This document shows positions 10,820 through 21,198 of a stretch of DNA of 64,000 nucleotides, one piece after another; positions within the stretch are counted from its first letter, which is position 1; every line of letters begins with the position of its first letter. The stretch is taken from positions 15,876,705 to 15,940,704 of the forward strand of contig NC_047101.1 in the NCBI RefSeq assembly GCF_902459505.1, written 5' to 3'. The DNA is from Geotrypetes seraphini (Eukaryota > Chordata > Amphibia > Gymnophiona > Dermophiidae). Position numbers and translations under genes: made by a program. Below the pieces are notes generated by a model that searched no databases, was not told where the DNA came from, and saw only the letters and a program-made list of their open reading frames with translations.

Positions 10820-11300
10820 CCCTAGAAACATAAAAACATGATGGCAGATAAAGGCCAAATGGCCCGTCTAGTCTGCTCATCTGCATTATCCACTATCTTC
10901 TCCCCTCCCTATTGGCTAAGGCTCTTTACACCTGCATTGTGATGTCATAGAACTTTATGGTTATAGAAACATTGTAACATGATGGCAGATAAAGGTCAAA
11001 TGGTCCATTCAGTCTTCCCATCTGAAGCATCCACTATCTCCTCCCCTCTCTATTGGCTAAGGCTCTTTACACCTGGATTGTGATGTCATAGAACTTTATG
11101 ATTATAGAAACATTGTAACATGATGACAGATAAAGTCCAAAAGGCCCATCCAGAGCATCCACTGTCTCCTCCTCTTCCTATTGGCTAAGGCTCTTAACAT
11201 TTGCATCTCCTCTTTCTATAGGCTAAAGCTCTTTACACCTGCATTATGATGTTATAGAACTTTATGGTTATAGAAACATTGTAACATGATGGCAAATAAA
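10820..11300. repeat. About 141-bp tandem repeat, 3.5 copies, from a CR1 tail
   Basis: TAGAAACATTGTAACATGAT recurs at about 10823, 10964, 11105 and 11272, and TATTGGCTAAGGCTCTTTAC is inside each unit. One copy carries an internal extra segment. The right side passes straight into a CR1 3' end, so the array appears to have grown from the CR1 tail. Confidence 0.8.
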
Positions 11301-11720
11301 GGCCAAACGGCCCATCCAGTCTGCCCATCCGCAGTAACCATTATCTCTTCCTCTCTCATAGGGATCCCAAGTGCCTATCCCAGGCCCTCTTCAGTTCAAA
11401 CAGTCTCAGTCTCCACAACCTCTTCCGGGAGTCTGTTCCATGCATCTACCACCCTCTCTGTAAAATAGTATTTCCTTAGATTACTCCGGAGCCTATCACC
11501 TCTTAACTTCATCCTATGCCCTCTCATTGCAGAGTTTCCTTTCAAATGAAAGAGACTCGACTCATGCACATTTACATTAAGTACGTATTCAAACATCTCT
11601 CTCATACCTCTCCTCTCCCGCCTTTCCTCCAAAATATACAGATTGAGATCTTTAATTCTGTAACCATATGCCTTATCATGAAGACCAATACCATTTTAGT
11701 AGCCTTCCTCTGCACCTTAG
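11290..11720 (-). mobile_element. CR1 LINE 3' end
   Basis: The minus strand reads a CR1 ORF2 C-terminus (GHRMKLRGDRLRSNLRKYYF, then ERVVDAWNRLPEEVV). The copy is 5'-truncated. DNA between 11720 and 12050 shows no recognised element. Confidence 0.8.
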
Positions 11721-12049
11721 CCCAGATTTACACACCAGTAGACGCAGAACCATCCTACTGGTGAAGACAGCTCTGTACAGCACCCTCATCCCTCTCCTGA
11801 CTCTCTTTCTCTGCATAGGTTCCAAACTTGGGGGCTGAGGGTAGAACTAGCAGACCAGACACCTATTAATAATTACCTCTAATAAGGGTGAAGTCAAATT
11901 CAATAGGGTCAAAGCTGAAAAGCACTAGAAGATCCATGCACAAGCATGGCTGTCATTTCCTCTCTTCCTAAAATTACCTGGATTTTCAGACATGGAGACG
12001 CCTTCCTCTTCTTGCATGAATTTTCACTCTAAAGAAAAATTGGGAATAT

Positions 12050-12180
12050 TTTGAGGCCTTTCACTGATAAGGGAGTTCATCACTTCTGTGATTATAGCCA
12101 CTTTATTTTTATATACCACCAAAGCCATAGTAGTTCGAGGTGGTTTACAATAAGAAGAGCTGGTCAGTCAGCGAAAAACT
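12050..12180 (-). mobile_element. L2-like LINE tail
   Basis: Contains TTTATTTTTATATACCACC and CGAGGTGGTTTACAATAAG, the antisense 3' end shared by several L2-like LINEs in this window. Short and truncated. Confidence 0.5.
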
Positions 12181-12345
12181 ACAATGAAGTCTTTGAATAC
12201 ATGAATATTTGTAGGGAGGGAGAGAGACAGAGTAAATGCTTATGTGGCAGGATAACTGGGCATATCTCACAATTATTTCAAATTTTAATGCTCTCCAGTG
12301 CCTAGGAGGATCCCAGTTAGCAACACTTTGCAGAGGAAACTTGTT

Positions 12346-12640
12346 AACTACACTTCTCCCTCCGTATTCACAGTTTGAGCAATTGCGGTTTCGATTATTC
12401 ACGGTTGTTAGCTTGCTGGCTCCTCCCCCCAAATTACATCAGCTTGCATAGAGAAATCGCTGATTCCAAGCGTTTACAGAGAAAATTGCTGATTCCCAGC
12501 ACTTTCTTCACTGTGTTTTTTGCCTCTCCTTCAGGAACAGGCCAGGTCTCCCACCATGTTATTTGCGGTTTCACCATATTCACGATGGTTTTTAATAGAA
12601 AACAGCGAATAACGTGTGAAAAAGATTTTCTGTATTTGCG
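12346..12640. mobile_element. Tigger/pogo-like DNA transposon remnant
   Basis: Carries CCCTCCGTATTCACAG, 'TTATTCACGGTTG' and CACCATATTCACGATGG, motifs recalled from Tigger/pogo-type non-autonomous elements whose ends read like 'bright' TATTCGCGG repeats. No coding remains. A short related end may also lie near 53790-53850. Confidence 0.5.
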
Positions 12641-12929
12641 TGTAAGTATATATCTGAATTCATCATTTTACCTGATTTCAGAAAATGCTATTGCTCACAG
12701 TATTTATAGAATAAAATCTTGGCATTGGGTATATCGCTTCTTTTTCTATGGAGCCTGTAAGCAATAAGATCTTATCACAAAGATTTATCTGTAACCCCAA
12801 CTTTTTAAATATGATGTTTATATTAAATGGTGAAATTGCTTCACCCTTTCCCAGCAGCATTTTGGGGGCAATCACAACACAGGCATTTCATTTAATAACA
12901 TTAATTATTTTCCAAAACAATTTGTAGAA

Positions 12930-13105
12930 GATGGCTGATTTAGTCAAGTCATGGCACTCACAAAGGAGTGACGGGTAGACCTATGGCTAAACTGATTCTA
13001 AATGTTTATAAGTGCTTAATTGTTATGGTTATGACATGTATGTTATGACACGTTTTTTTTGTAAGATCTCAAAAATTTAATAAAGATATAATAAAATAAA
13101 ATTGT
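12930..13105 (+). mobile_element. L1 LINE 3' tail
   Basis: AT-rich tail ending AATTTAATAAAGATATAATA and AAAATAAAA, resembling the end of an L1 3' UTR. Heavily truncated. Confidence 0.45.
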
Positions 13106-13109
13106 AGAA

Positions 13110-13290
13110 CACATGGACAAACATAATTTAATGGAACAGTCAGCATGGGTTCAGCCGTGGGAGATCTTGCCTCACCAAATTGCTTGACTTCTTGGAAGGT
13201 GTGAATAAACATGTAGATAAAGATGAGCCAGGTACTGTAGTGTATCTAGATTTTCAGAAAGCTTTTGATAAAGTTCTTTATGAGAGCTTC
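13110..13290 (+). mobile_element. CR1 reverse transcriptase fragment
   Basis: Reads CR1 RT motifs corresponding to 'GFSRGRSCLTKLLDFLEGV' and 'VYLDFQKAFDKV' with interruptions. A second, antisense piece of the same region lies at 15740-16090. Confidence 0.6.
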
Positions 13291-13429
13291 AAGTGTTAGA
13301 GCAAGCCGGCCAGGCTTGAGCATTTTTAAAAGTGTGGTCTTCCTGGCTACTAACCCCAGCGTCTGACCCAGGCAGAGCTGTCTCAGGACTATTGGGAACC
13401 TCTTAGCACAGGGAAGCTTTGAAAAAAAT

Positions 13430-13570
13430 CAGATTATGTTTTTATGTTTTATTAAAACTTGTTATACCGCCTAATCATACGACTGGTCCAAGCAGTTTAC
13501 AAAAATATAATCAATATAAAACAAAATAAAAGAACTCCATCGTTAAATAGGATAGACATAATCCATACAA
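13430..13570 (-). mobile_element. L2-like LINE tail
   Basis: Antisense tail with TTGTTATACCGCCTAATCAT and CCAAGCAGTTTACAAAAATA, the GGCGGTATAAC-type 3' end of L2-like LINEs. The DNA from 13570 to 13920 shows nothing recognised. Confidence 0.5.
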
Positions 13571-13919
13571 AACCAAAATAACAAATCTAGAGCAGAGGAA
13601 AACAAGACCTTCTCAAATCACTTGTAGAAGTTAAGACTGAAGAGAGGGCACTGCCCAGGGAGACCAGGAGGTGGAATTGAGAAAAATGCTTGATACCATC
13701 TACAGTCCAACTCACGAGTTGGGGCACACATGCTGTTGGCACAGGAAGTACCCATTTAGACTGGAGAGGGACTTGCCCTAATCTAAATGTCATGTAAATG
13801 GCATACAGAATGGCAGAGGTAAAAATTGGATAGGCTTTTATTGTGGTTCACTGCCATCTAGTGGTTGGAATAAGCAATATACAAATGAAACATGAAATAT
13901 AAAAATAGCTTACAGGGTT

Positions 13920-14190
13920 ATAAACATCTGATTTAAGTACAACTTGTACTTACAAACACAGTCGCACCTTCATTTGACTTCATTTCTGTTGCGCTTGGAA
14001 AATGAAGTCAGGCTGGGGACAACATCATAGGAATGTTGCCACCACTGAGAGCTAATTAATGGATAAAGCTTGTTTTGCCAACAGTTTACCTGCTCTTTTC
14101 CACTCAGTATTTTGTAAACCTGTATCATATCCCCCTTCAGCCATCTCCTCTCCACTGTGTGCCTGCACAGCAACCAAGCTTACACCGATC
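13920..14190 (-). mobile_element. CR1 fragment
   Basis: The minus strand reads LKGDMIQVYKILSGKEQVN, a conserved stretch near the end of CR1 ORF2. Both ends are truncated. Confidence 0.6.
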
Positions 14191-14279
14191 TCATTCATTG
14201 TGAGAAAGCTGTGAATTTTTATGCCGACAAGTGCAGACAAAGGGGATTAAGCATAGACTCTTACACTTCTCTTGCAGAT

Positions 14280-14840
14280 TCATGAATGATGCATGGCCAC
14301 ATTAAGAACTGTGTGTGGTTGTGCATGCTGTTCCTTAGAGGGTTGTGCATTGGCTACCAGTCGCCTTCAGAGTATAAAACAGTCATGATTTGTCATCAAT
14401 TCCTGTATGGAAACATTCCTGAATGGTTTAAAAATAATATACTTAGCTCTACACCAAAAAGATCATTGTGCTCTGAGAATCTTAGCTTTACTGAAGACGA
14501 CTGTGAATCCAAGGCTTGTTGAGACTGGTAAAATGACTTTTTGCTGTGTAGGAGTTAAGGTATGGAACTCCTTGGTAGGCGAGATACGAAATTGTCGTGA
14601 TAAGGGCATGTTTAGAAAATTACTTAAGACGCAGTTATTTGTAGATGCCTTTTTCCAGCCAATAATTTTCCTCTCCGGCAGACTTGATGAACTATTCATC
14701 TTTTCTATGCAAGCTATGGTATTATTTTGTAGACATGATTTCTGAGGATTGTCTGTATGTTTATTTTATCATGTTTTTGTTTTAAAATTATGTAAACCGT
14801 TTAGTTTTAAACGGTATAGAAATTTTTAAAATAAATTCTG
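14280..14840 (+). mobile_element. L2-like LINE 3' end
   Basis: Reads a degraded L2-like ORF2 C-terminus (IPEWFKNNI, then VWNSLVGEIRNC and FRKLLKTQLF) and ends with GTAAACCGTTTAGTTTTAAA and a short AT tail, matching the 3' end shape of the other L2-like LINEs here. Confidence 0.65.
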
Positions 14841-14932
14841 ACAATGTAACATTCCTGGAGTGTTTTTCAAATAGGAAACTCCCACTTATACAATAATCCT
14901 TCCCTATTTTACCAAGTAGCAGAACTCCAACA

Positions 14933-15334
14933 TACTGAGATCCTCAGACCACCACCGCGTAACTTAACTTCAACTGGTTTACATCCTCATCGATCCCGCT
15001 TTAACTTTGTAGAAAAAACACTGCGGCCATCTTGGCTCAGTAGCAGCAGTAATGAATATGCAAGTGCTAAGCTCACCATGGTAAGAACTTGATAGGTTGT
15101 AACTATAAGGGAACTATATTGATGTTTATTGGATTACTTGCTGTCGGCAATGGGGATGAACAGTTACTAAAAGCTAAGTACTCGTATATCTAACAATAAT
15201 TATAAAGAAAACTAAGCCAATTAAGCTAAAAAGTAAAAATAAAATTAATAAGTAGCAATTAACTTCAGCGGGATCGATGAGGATGTAAACCATTTGAAGT
15301 TAAGCTACTCTGTGGTGGTCTGAGGATCCCGGTA
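14933..15334. mobile_element. DNA transposon with about 70-bp inverted ends
   Basis: The left end (GATCCTCAGACCACCACCGC ... CATCCTCATCGATCCCGC) is repeated inverted at the right end. The 400-bp element has no coding region and I see no clear target duplication. Family not recognised. Confidence 0.7.
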
Positions 15335-15349
15335 CCTTAGAGGGAACAC

Positions 15350-15710
15350 CAGGGCAGGATTAATTTGTCAAGGGCCCCTAGGCACCCAAGTACACTGGGC
15401 CCCCTTGCCCCGCCCCACCCCACCATGCACTCAAGCGGAAACAGGAAGCTGCATCAGAGGGAAGCTTTGGGCAAACAGCACCGCTTACAAAATTACAGTT
15501 CCCATTGCCTTTCTTACCTGCATTGCTTGCTTGTCTTACTTTCCGTCAATGGGGGGGGGGGGGGGGTGGCCACCGCATTGCCAATCGATGCTAGAGGGGC
15601 CCATCACCGTTTGGAAAAAACAATGTTGATGCTCTCCTTCATAGGGCCCCCCCAGACCATTTCGGGCCCTAGGCACGTGCCTACTTGACCTATTGGTTAA
15701 TCCTGCCCTG
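15350..15710. mobile_element. hAT MITE
   Basis: Inverted ends CAGGGCAGGATTAA and TTAATCCTGCCCTG, with a nearly exact 8-bp duplication (GGGAACAC at 15342-15349, GAGAACAC at 15711-15718). It includes a 16-17 base G run. It lies 16 bp from the preceding TIR element. Confidence 0.85.
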
Positions 15711-15739
15711 GAGAACACCGGTAGGGACAGTTAGTTGGC

Positions 15740-16090
15740 CCTTTTGTCAGCTGGGAACAGAGGTAAGCAGCAAGAATCTTAGTCTACATGTTCTGAGATA
15801 CATACACATCCGACGTAGTACAGCTTTAAAAACGTAACTTGCTCTTAATCCAGGGGACTGCCCATATCCCTTTTTAAATGCAGAATCTAATCTAATCTTC
15901 GATTTCTGGATCGCTTTCTGAAAATCTAGATACACTACATCAACTGGCTCATCTTTATCCACGCCTTCAAAGAAGTCAAGCAATTTGGTGAGGAAAGACA
16001 GAACAAAAGTACTTGACTGAGCGTTCTCCACTCTGTCCCTGAGGATTGAAACAAAATGTTTTGTCGGATGGAGAGTTTGGCTCACACACA
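15740..16090 (-). mobile_element. CR1 reverse transcriptase fragment
   Basis: The minus strand reads FVLSFLTKLLDFFEGVDKDE and then PVDVVYLDFQKAI, the early CR1 RT region. Truncated at both ends. Confidence 0.65.
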
Positions 16091-16339
16091 GAGATAAGTC
16101 CTTTATGTTTGGTTCCTGCCTTGCAAAAAAAAAAATCTCTTATCATTTTTGCACCCGGCACGGATGAAAAGGAATCTTTATTGAACTTCTTATACGGATG
16201 GCTTCACTTAAATATATTAGTTCAAACTGCTTGGGAAGTGGCTACACAATTCTGTATTGATTTAGAGGATAATTTATGTAATAAGACAGGGGTAGTGCTC
16301 AGTGAAGTAAAAGGTAGCCCGGTGGTATTTGTTGATTCT

Positions 16340-16795
16340 AATCAGCCGAGGAGACATGATAGAGACCTTCAAGATCATGAAGGGCATAGAGAAGGTAGAA
16401 AGGGACAGATTCTTTAGCCTACTGGGAAACACTAGAACAAGGGGGCACTCAGAGAAATTGAAAGGGGACAGACAGGTTTAGAACCAATGCTAGGAAATTC
16501 TTTTTCACTCAGAGGGTGGTAGACACCTGGAATGCGCTTCCGGAGGTTGTGATAGGACAGAGTACACTACCGGGTTTCAAAGAAGGATTGGATAAATTCC
16601 TGAAAGACACGGGGATTGAGGGATACAGATAGAGGTAGAGATAGAGATAGGTTATGATAGGGCACAGACAGAAGGACAGGGGGGCTTAAATGATCACCTT
16701 ACAGGTCATGGACCTGATGGGCCGCTGCGGGAGCGGACTGCTGGGCGCGATGGACCTCTGGTCTGACCCAGTGGAGGCAACTTCTTATGTGTAAC
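16340..16795 (+). mobile_element. CR1 LINE 3' end
   Basis: Decayed CR1 ORF2 C-terminus (DMIETFKIMKG, then NSFSLRGW-TPGMRFR-like) followed by the CR1 3' UTR with GATGGACCTCTGGTCTGACC and an ACTTCTTATGT end. The following stretch to 17500 shows no recognised element except AT-rich DNA near 16860-16920. Confidence 0.7.
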
Positions 16796-17504
16796 ACCAT
16801 TGGGAATTGTTTCTCTGATTGGCAAAACCCTTATAACTGATTTAATTTCCTCTTACATTCACATATTTATATTTACTTATTTATATATATTCAATTACAT
16901 ATTTGTTTGATTTATTATAGTTTTGTGTGCCACTTCCCAACCTATTTAGTGAGGATTTCGTTTTGATTTTGGCAGGCATTTTCCTTCCTAACCTGTGTGG
17001 GGTTCTATTTGTAAAAACATGAATGAGGCATATCGAGTTGACCAAAATACCAACGTAGTAGATTCAAGGAAGTGACGGTGAAGCAGTCTACCTGGATTTT
17101 TTTTAGTAACAATATTTACACCCTTAAGATATTTTCCCATGGACACCCTGTGGAAGAAGACTTAATGAATCAGGCCAAGGTGGGAACTAAGATAGAAGTC
17201 AAGCAGTGGTCAATGGAGTCCGTTCTGGTAAAGATAATATGGCCAGTGAGTTGCTTAAGGCTTGGTGCCAGGGCTAATTTTTGAAATCTTTATTAACAAT
17301 GTTGCACACTGATAGGGATCCAACAAGGAGAGGTCAAGAAAGCTGCATGCACTGAGCTGTGACATCAAATTCCCACGAGAAAGCACAGTTCATCAGCATG
17401 GACTGGTGGCAGGGCTTTGATCATTTCTGAGATACAAGATAGGTGGCTGATCACCTAGCATGGTCAGCAAGATGACTTGATTACATTCCACTAAACAATA
17501 ATGC

Positions 17505-17775
17505 CCGGATTCTGTAAATGGCGCCTAGGGTAATGGAGCCAGCCATATGTCAATCACACTTATGTAAAAACTTACTTAGCGCCTTTTACATTTCAGGTGC
17601 CAAAGTTTTTGGAGAATCGCCTAAGTCATGCTCTGCCCATAGAAACGCCTACTTAGGCATCGATAAGAGCCATGCGGTATGTGCCTATCACCCAATTTTT
17701 TCCCCAATTAATGAGGCTATTAAAATTATTTTGCCAATTAAGTTAGGTGCATAACTGACCCTAATAGAATCTGAC
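17505..17775. mobile_element. Foldback-like non-coding element
   Basis: Begins GCCCGGATTCTGTAAATGGC and ends with AATAGAATCTGACCC, which are partly inverted, with GCGCCT/AGGCGT motifs inside. It resembles a decayed MITE. Family not recognised. Nothing further is recognised between 17775 and 18140. Confidence 0.45.
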
Positions 17776-18139
17776 CCTAAAAAGTGTAATCTCTTGAAGA
17801 GTGATGGTAAAACAAAGAAAGATAATAACCAAAGATTGAGCAACGTAGTGTTCTGGTTGATTCGATGTCTTCTTTTCTGTCAACTGCATTACTATACAAC
17901 TGTACCTCCTGTATCTCACAGTTTTTCTGAGCTGTAACTCCCTAAACTTGTAAATTGCCTTGACCCTATTTAGGCATAAACCAGTACAGAGGACAATATG
18001 TGTATCTCCGTTTCCCCTTATTAACCTGCCTTATTCAAAAATTTGTCTCCCCTTTAAACTTTTATTGCTATCCATAGTTCTACACTCTTCAGATCCATCA
18101 TTTACATTGATTCTGTAGCTTTGTAAGAATATGGTTAAG

Positions 18140-18330
18140 TGCAGTGGGATGAGAACCCAGGGAACTAGGTTTAAGTCCCACTGCAGCTCCCAGTGACCCT
18201 GGGCAAGCCATCCAAAACCCACTATTACTCCCAGATTAGATTGTGAGCCCGTTATGGAGAAAGAAAGGGCCTGAATGCAATATGTAAGCCACTTTGACCA
18301 CAGAAAGGCAGTACCTTGAGTCTCAAAAGA
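18140..18330 (+). mobile_element. CORE-type SINE
   Basis: Carries AGTGACCCTGGGCAAGCCAT, close to the SINE core sequence known from MIR and related SINEs, followed by AGATTGTGAGCCCGTTATGG. Decayed copy. Confidence 0.6.
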
Positions 18331-18339
18331 TGATGAGCT

Positions 18340-19078
18340 CCGTCCTATGTCTGACTATACCACGTTCTATCATACAATGTCCTCCCATACTACATCATAC
18401 TGTCCATCGGTGCCAGGTCAAAAGCGCGCCGGGACAATTGAGTGCAGCGCGGAGGTGCACGCCAAAGAAAATTACTGTTTTTAGGGCTCCGACGGGGGGA
18501 ACCCCCCCCCCACTTTACTTAATACAGATCGCGCCGCGTTGTGGGGGGTTTGTAACCCCCCACATTTTACTGAAAACTTCACTTTTTCCCTGTTTTTAGG
18601 GAAAAAGTTAAGTTTACAGTAAAATGTGGGGGGTTACAACTCCCCAAATCCCCCCACAACGCCGGCGCAATTTGTATTAAGTAAACTGGGGGTGCTCCCC
18701 AACAAAACCCCCTGTCGGAGCCCCTAAAAACAGTAATTTTCTTCGGCGTGCGCCTCCGTCTTGCACTCAGTTGTCGGTGCGCGCCTTTGTCTTCCGCGTT
18801 GTTGTCTTTGAACCCTGTCCATCTATACCATACTATATGCCATATTGTGTCTGCCACACTATGTATGCCATGCTACAATCTCTCATGCCGTGTTTGCCGC
18901 ACATCTTCCATGCTATGTTTCATCATGCACGCTTGCCTTACCATTTTGACAAGTCACGTCATGTTATATTTACCATGCTTTGTAAAACTATGTTTGCCAT
19001 GCTATTTTGCCGAACCATCTTCGCCATGCTGTCTCACCATATCATGTTTTACCTTATTATGTTTGCCATCTTTGTCTA
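18340..19078. repeat. Degenerate minisatellite of ATACCATGCTATGTTTGCC-like units
   Basis: Both flanks of the foldback at 18409-18814 consist of loosely spaced copies of a CCATACTATG / CCATGCTATGTTTGCC motif about every 17-25 bases. The array is old and degenerate and was cut in two by the foldback insertion. Confidence 0.65.
18409..18814. mobile_element. 406-bp near-perfect foldback element
   Basis: The two halves are inverted copies over almost the whole length, with AAAATTACTGTTTTTAGGG, GTGGGGGGTTACAA and AACTTTTTCCCT on both arms. The exact repeat CTGTCCATC flanks it (18400-18408 and 18815-18823), a 9-bp target duplication as made by Mutator-like elements. GC-rich ends contrast with its surroundings. 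A fragment of the same family lies at 33122-33185. Confidence 0.85.
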
Positions 19079-19079
19079 T

Positions 19080-19310
19080 GAGAATGCAGCAACATGGTTG
19101 GAGCTGCAGCCTAGGCACCCTGAGGCTGCACCACGCTGCTCCTTGTGATCCTGGGCAAGTCACCTGCTCCCCCACTGCCCCAAGTACATTAGACTGTGAG
19201 CCCACCAGGACAGACAGGGAAAAATACTTGAGTCCCTGAATAAATTCATGTAAACCATTCTGAGTTCCCCTGGGAGAACAGTAAAGAAAATTGAATGAAT
19301 AAATAGTGTG
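19080..19310 (+). mobile_element. CORE-type SINE
   Basis: Contains GTGATCCTGGGCAAGTCACC (SINE core) and TAGACTGTGAGCCCACCAGG, then GAATAAATTCATGTAAACC and an AT-rich end. A second, better copy lies at 19455-19700. Confidence 0.7.
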
Positions 19311-19324
19311 AAAAGTGTCAGCCT

Positions 19325-19425
19325 CTGATAACCAGAGCTGGTATTGTGACATCATAATGCATCATTCCACCAATGCCTAAGAGCCAACCTTATCAGTGAT
19401 GTCACAATGGCTTGATTGTCCTATA
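19325..19425. repeat. Short segment shared with CR1 tails and the hAT minisatellite
   Basis: Holds ATTGTGACATCATAATGCAT and ATTCCACCAATGCCTAAG, which also occur near 22260-22330 and, inverted, in every unit of the 105-bp array at 8960-9745. Confidence 0.65.
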
Positions 19426-19454
19426 CTTGGGCTCACTTGTACTACATTTTGATT

Positions 19455-19700
19455 TCTAGAATGGCACAGTGGTTAAAGCTACAGCCTCAGCACCCTGACA
19501 TTGTGGGTTCAAACCCCATGCTGCTCCTTGTGACCCTGGGCAAGTCACCTGCTCCCCCACTGCCCCAAGTACATTAGACAGACTGTGAGCCCACTGGGAC
19601 AGACAGGGAATTATGTTTGCGTACCTGAATAAATTCATATAAACTCTTCTAAGCTCCCCTGGGAGAACGGTACAGAAAATTGAATAAAGAAATAAAATAA
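19455..19700 (+). mobile_element. tRNA-derived CORE-type SINE
   Basis: The head GCACAGTGGTTAAAGCTACA resembles a tRNA A box and GGGTTCAAACCCC matches a B box, as expected of an internal Pol III promoter. The core GTGACCCTGGGCAAGTCACC follows, then an AT-rich tail. Confidence 0.8.
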
Positions 19701-19719
19701 ACCTAATACTGACCAGCTC

Positions 19720-20820
19720 ACTCTTCGAAAAATAACTAACAGATTGGTAAGCAAGTCTTCCTAAATCCAGGTGTCTTTCTGTGAATATTAATCTGACATA
19801 GGTTACTCAATGCTTTTCCTAATCTTATTTAACTGACTTGTGTTATGTGCAACTATTGAGAAGAGACACCAGCAACCATTTTAAGAAAACATATTTATTG
19901 CTTACACTTCTCTTAGGAATATACATTTTATATTTGAAAAGTGACACTCTTCAAAATACAATTCCAAAACTTGCAACTGTGAATGCAAGCACTGAGCAGC
20001 CATCCCATACAGCTGCAGCCACCTCAAAACGGCAAGCTGCATACATATACCCTGAAGCCGGGTCTCGTAGAGATCTGCAGCCACGATGCAATGACACACA
20101 GGCCTGCAACTAGGTTAGTGAGACGGGCCTATAATGCACACAGTACTGTAGCTGGACCAGTAAGAGACGTATCTAATGCACTCCGAACTGCAGCAATGCC
20201 TTGGGTCCTTGTCGTACAGCAGTTAAGCAACAGGAGTCTATGATGCTTTGAATTTGGAATGGCAAATGGTGACGTTAATGGCAGCATTTCAGGATTTAAC
20301 AAATGTTTTGCTGGGAAGAATAAGTGTCAATTTCTCTGTGTAGGTTTAAAACCGTTTTCTGTGACTGAAGAATATTAAGCCATTTAATGAGGCACCTTTC
20401 TTTAGTGACCAATATGAAAATTTCAGTCCAACATATTTCTGTCTTTATTTTAGAACATAGTTCACATCCCCAAACAGATCTACCTCAACTCTATGCCTAC
20501 CAGTCAAACAACCAAAACACACAAAAGAACATAAAACCCAACATATTAAATTGCCCCTGCCCAACTTAAACATGGACATAACTAGCTTACATACAGCTGA
20601 GTGCTGAATGGGGAAGGAAGCAAGGGAAATTGAAATGAAAAACAACACAGGTTATCAATCATAGGTTAATCATATCCTATAACTCACAGGAATCCAAAAC
20701 CAGCCCCAGGCTCCACTTGTAATTAAAAACAGAAACAAAATATAAAAAAATAAATATATGTCCAGTTCAAGATGGTTTTCATCTATTAATCTAGTTTTTA
20801 TGATTGAAAAGATCCTGGAT
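19720..20820. other. Intergenic DNA between SINEs and UBLCP1 3' end
   Basis: No gene or clear transposon is recognised. A short open stretch at 19838-20113 (+) has no recognisable domain. Part of the region near 20440-20760 may be distal UBLCP1 3' UTR. Confidence 0.4.
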
Positions 20821-20826
20821 CAGCTA

Positions 20827-20836
20827 TTTATTTATT
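20827..20836 (-). promoter_or_regulatory. UBLCP1: Candidate UBLCP1 poly(A) signal
   Basis: Overlapping AATAAA hexamers on the minus strand about 335 bp after the stop codon. Good position, but the hexamers sit in a short AATA repeat, so the assignment is tentative. Confidence 0.4.
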
Positions 20837-21170
20837 TGTTCTTTTTTTCATTTACTTAAGCAGCTGTATACAGTGGTTGTTCAAGCACCAGGAGACATAA
20901 GGGGACTCACTCCAGCTTCTTGCTGAAAAGCATGAAAGATCAGCAAGGCTGAAAAAGGTATCCCTAAAGCCCTAACAGCAGAGGTGAGCAGGAGGAAGAG
21001 GAAGGCAGTGACTTCCTGAAGGATATTGCTGTTATCTAGGACACCGCTGCATTCTCATCCACCCCCTGGAGACAGCACAAGACCAGGTCAATTCTGGTAA
21101 TTAATGTAGCATGTCAAGGAAAGTCCAAGGACCTGAGTGGTGTCTTCATTTGTTCAAGTACGTGGCAGAA

Positions 21171-21198
21171 CTATTGTCCTTGCTTCTTGGACAAGTAC
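21171..21198 (-). CDS. UBLCP1: UBLCP1 last coding exon
   Basis: Completes an arginine codon and reads YLSKKQGQ, then TAG. The tail is as in human UBLCP1 and ends in the basic residues expected of a nuclear protein. The acceptor is TTCTTTTTACAG. Confidence 0.93.

Noticed and set aside
18748-19355. Open frames rich in Cys/Leu/Met
   Set aside because: They are read through a foldback end, a degenerate minisatellite and a SINE; no family likeness.
19838-20243. Short open frames that might be a small secreted protein
   Set aside because: No domain, no splice or start context, overlapping frames on both strands; likely intergenic chance.
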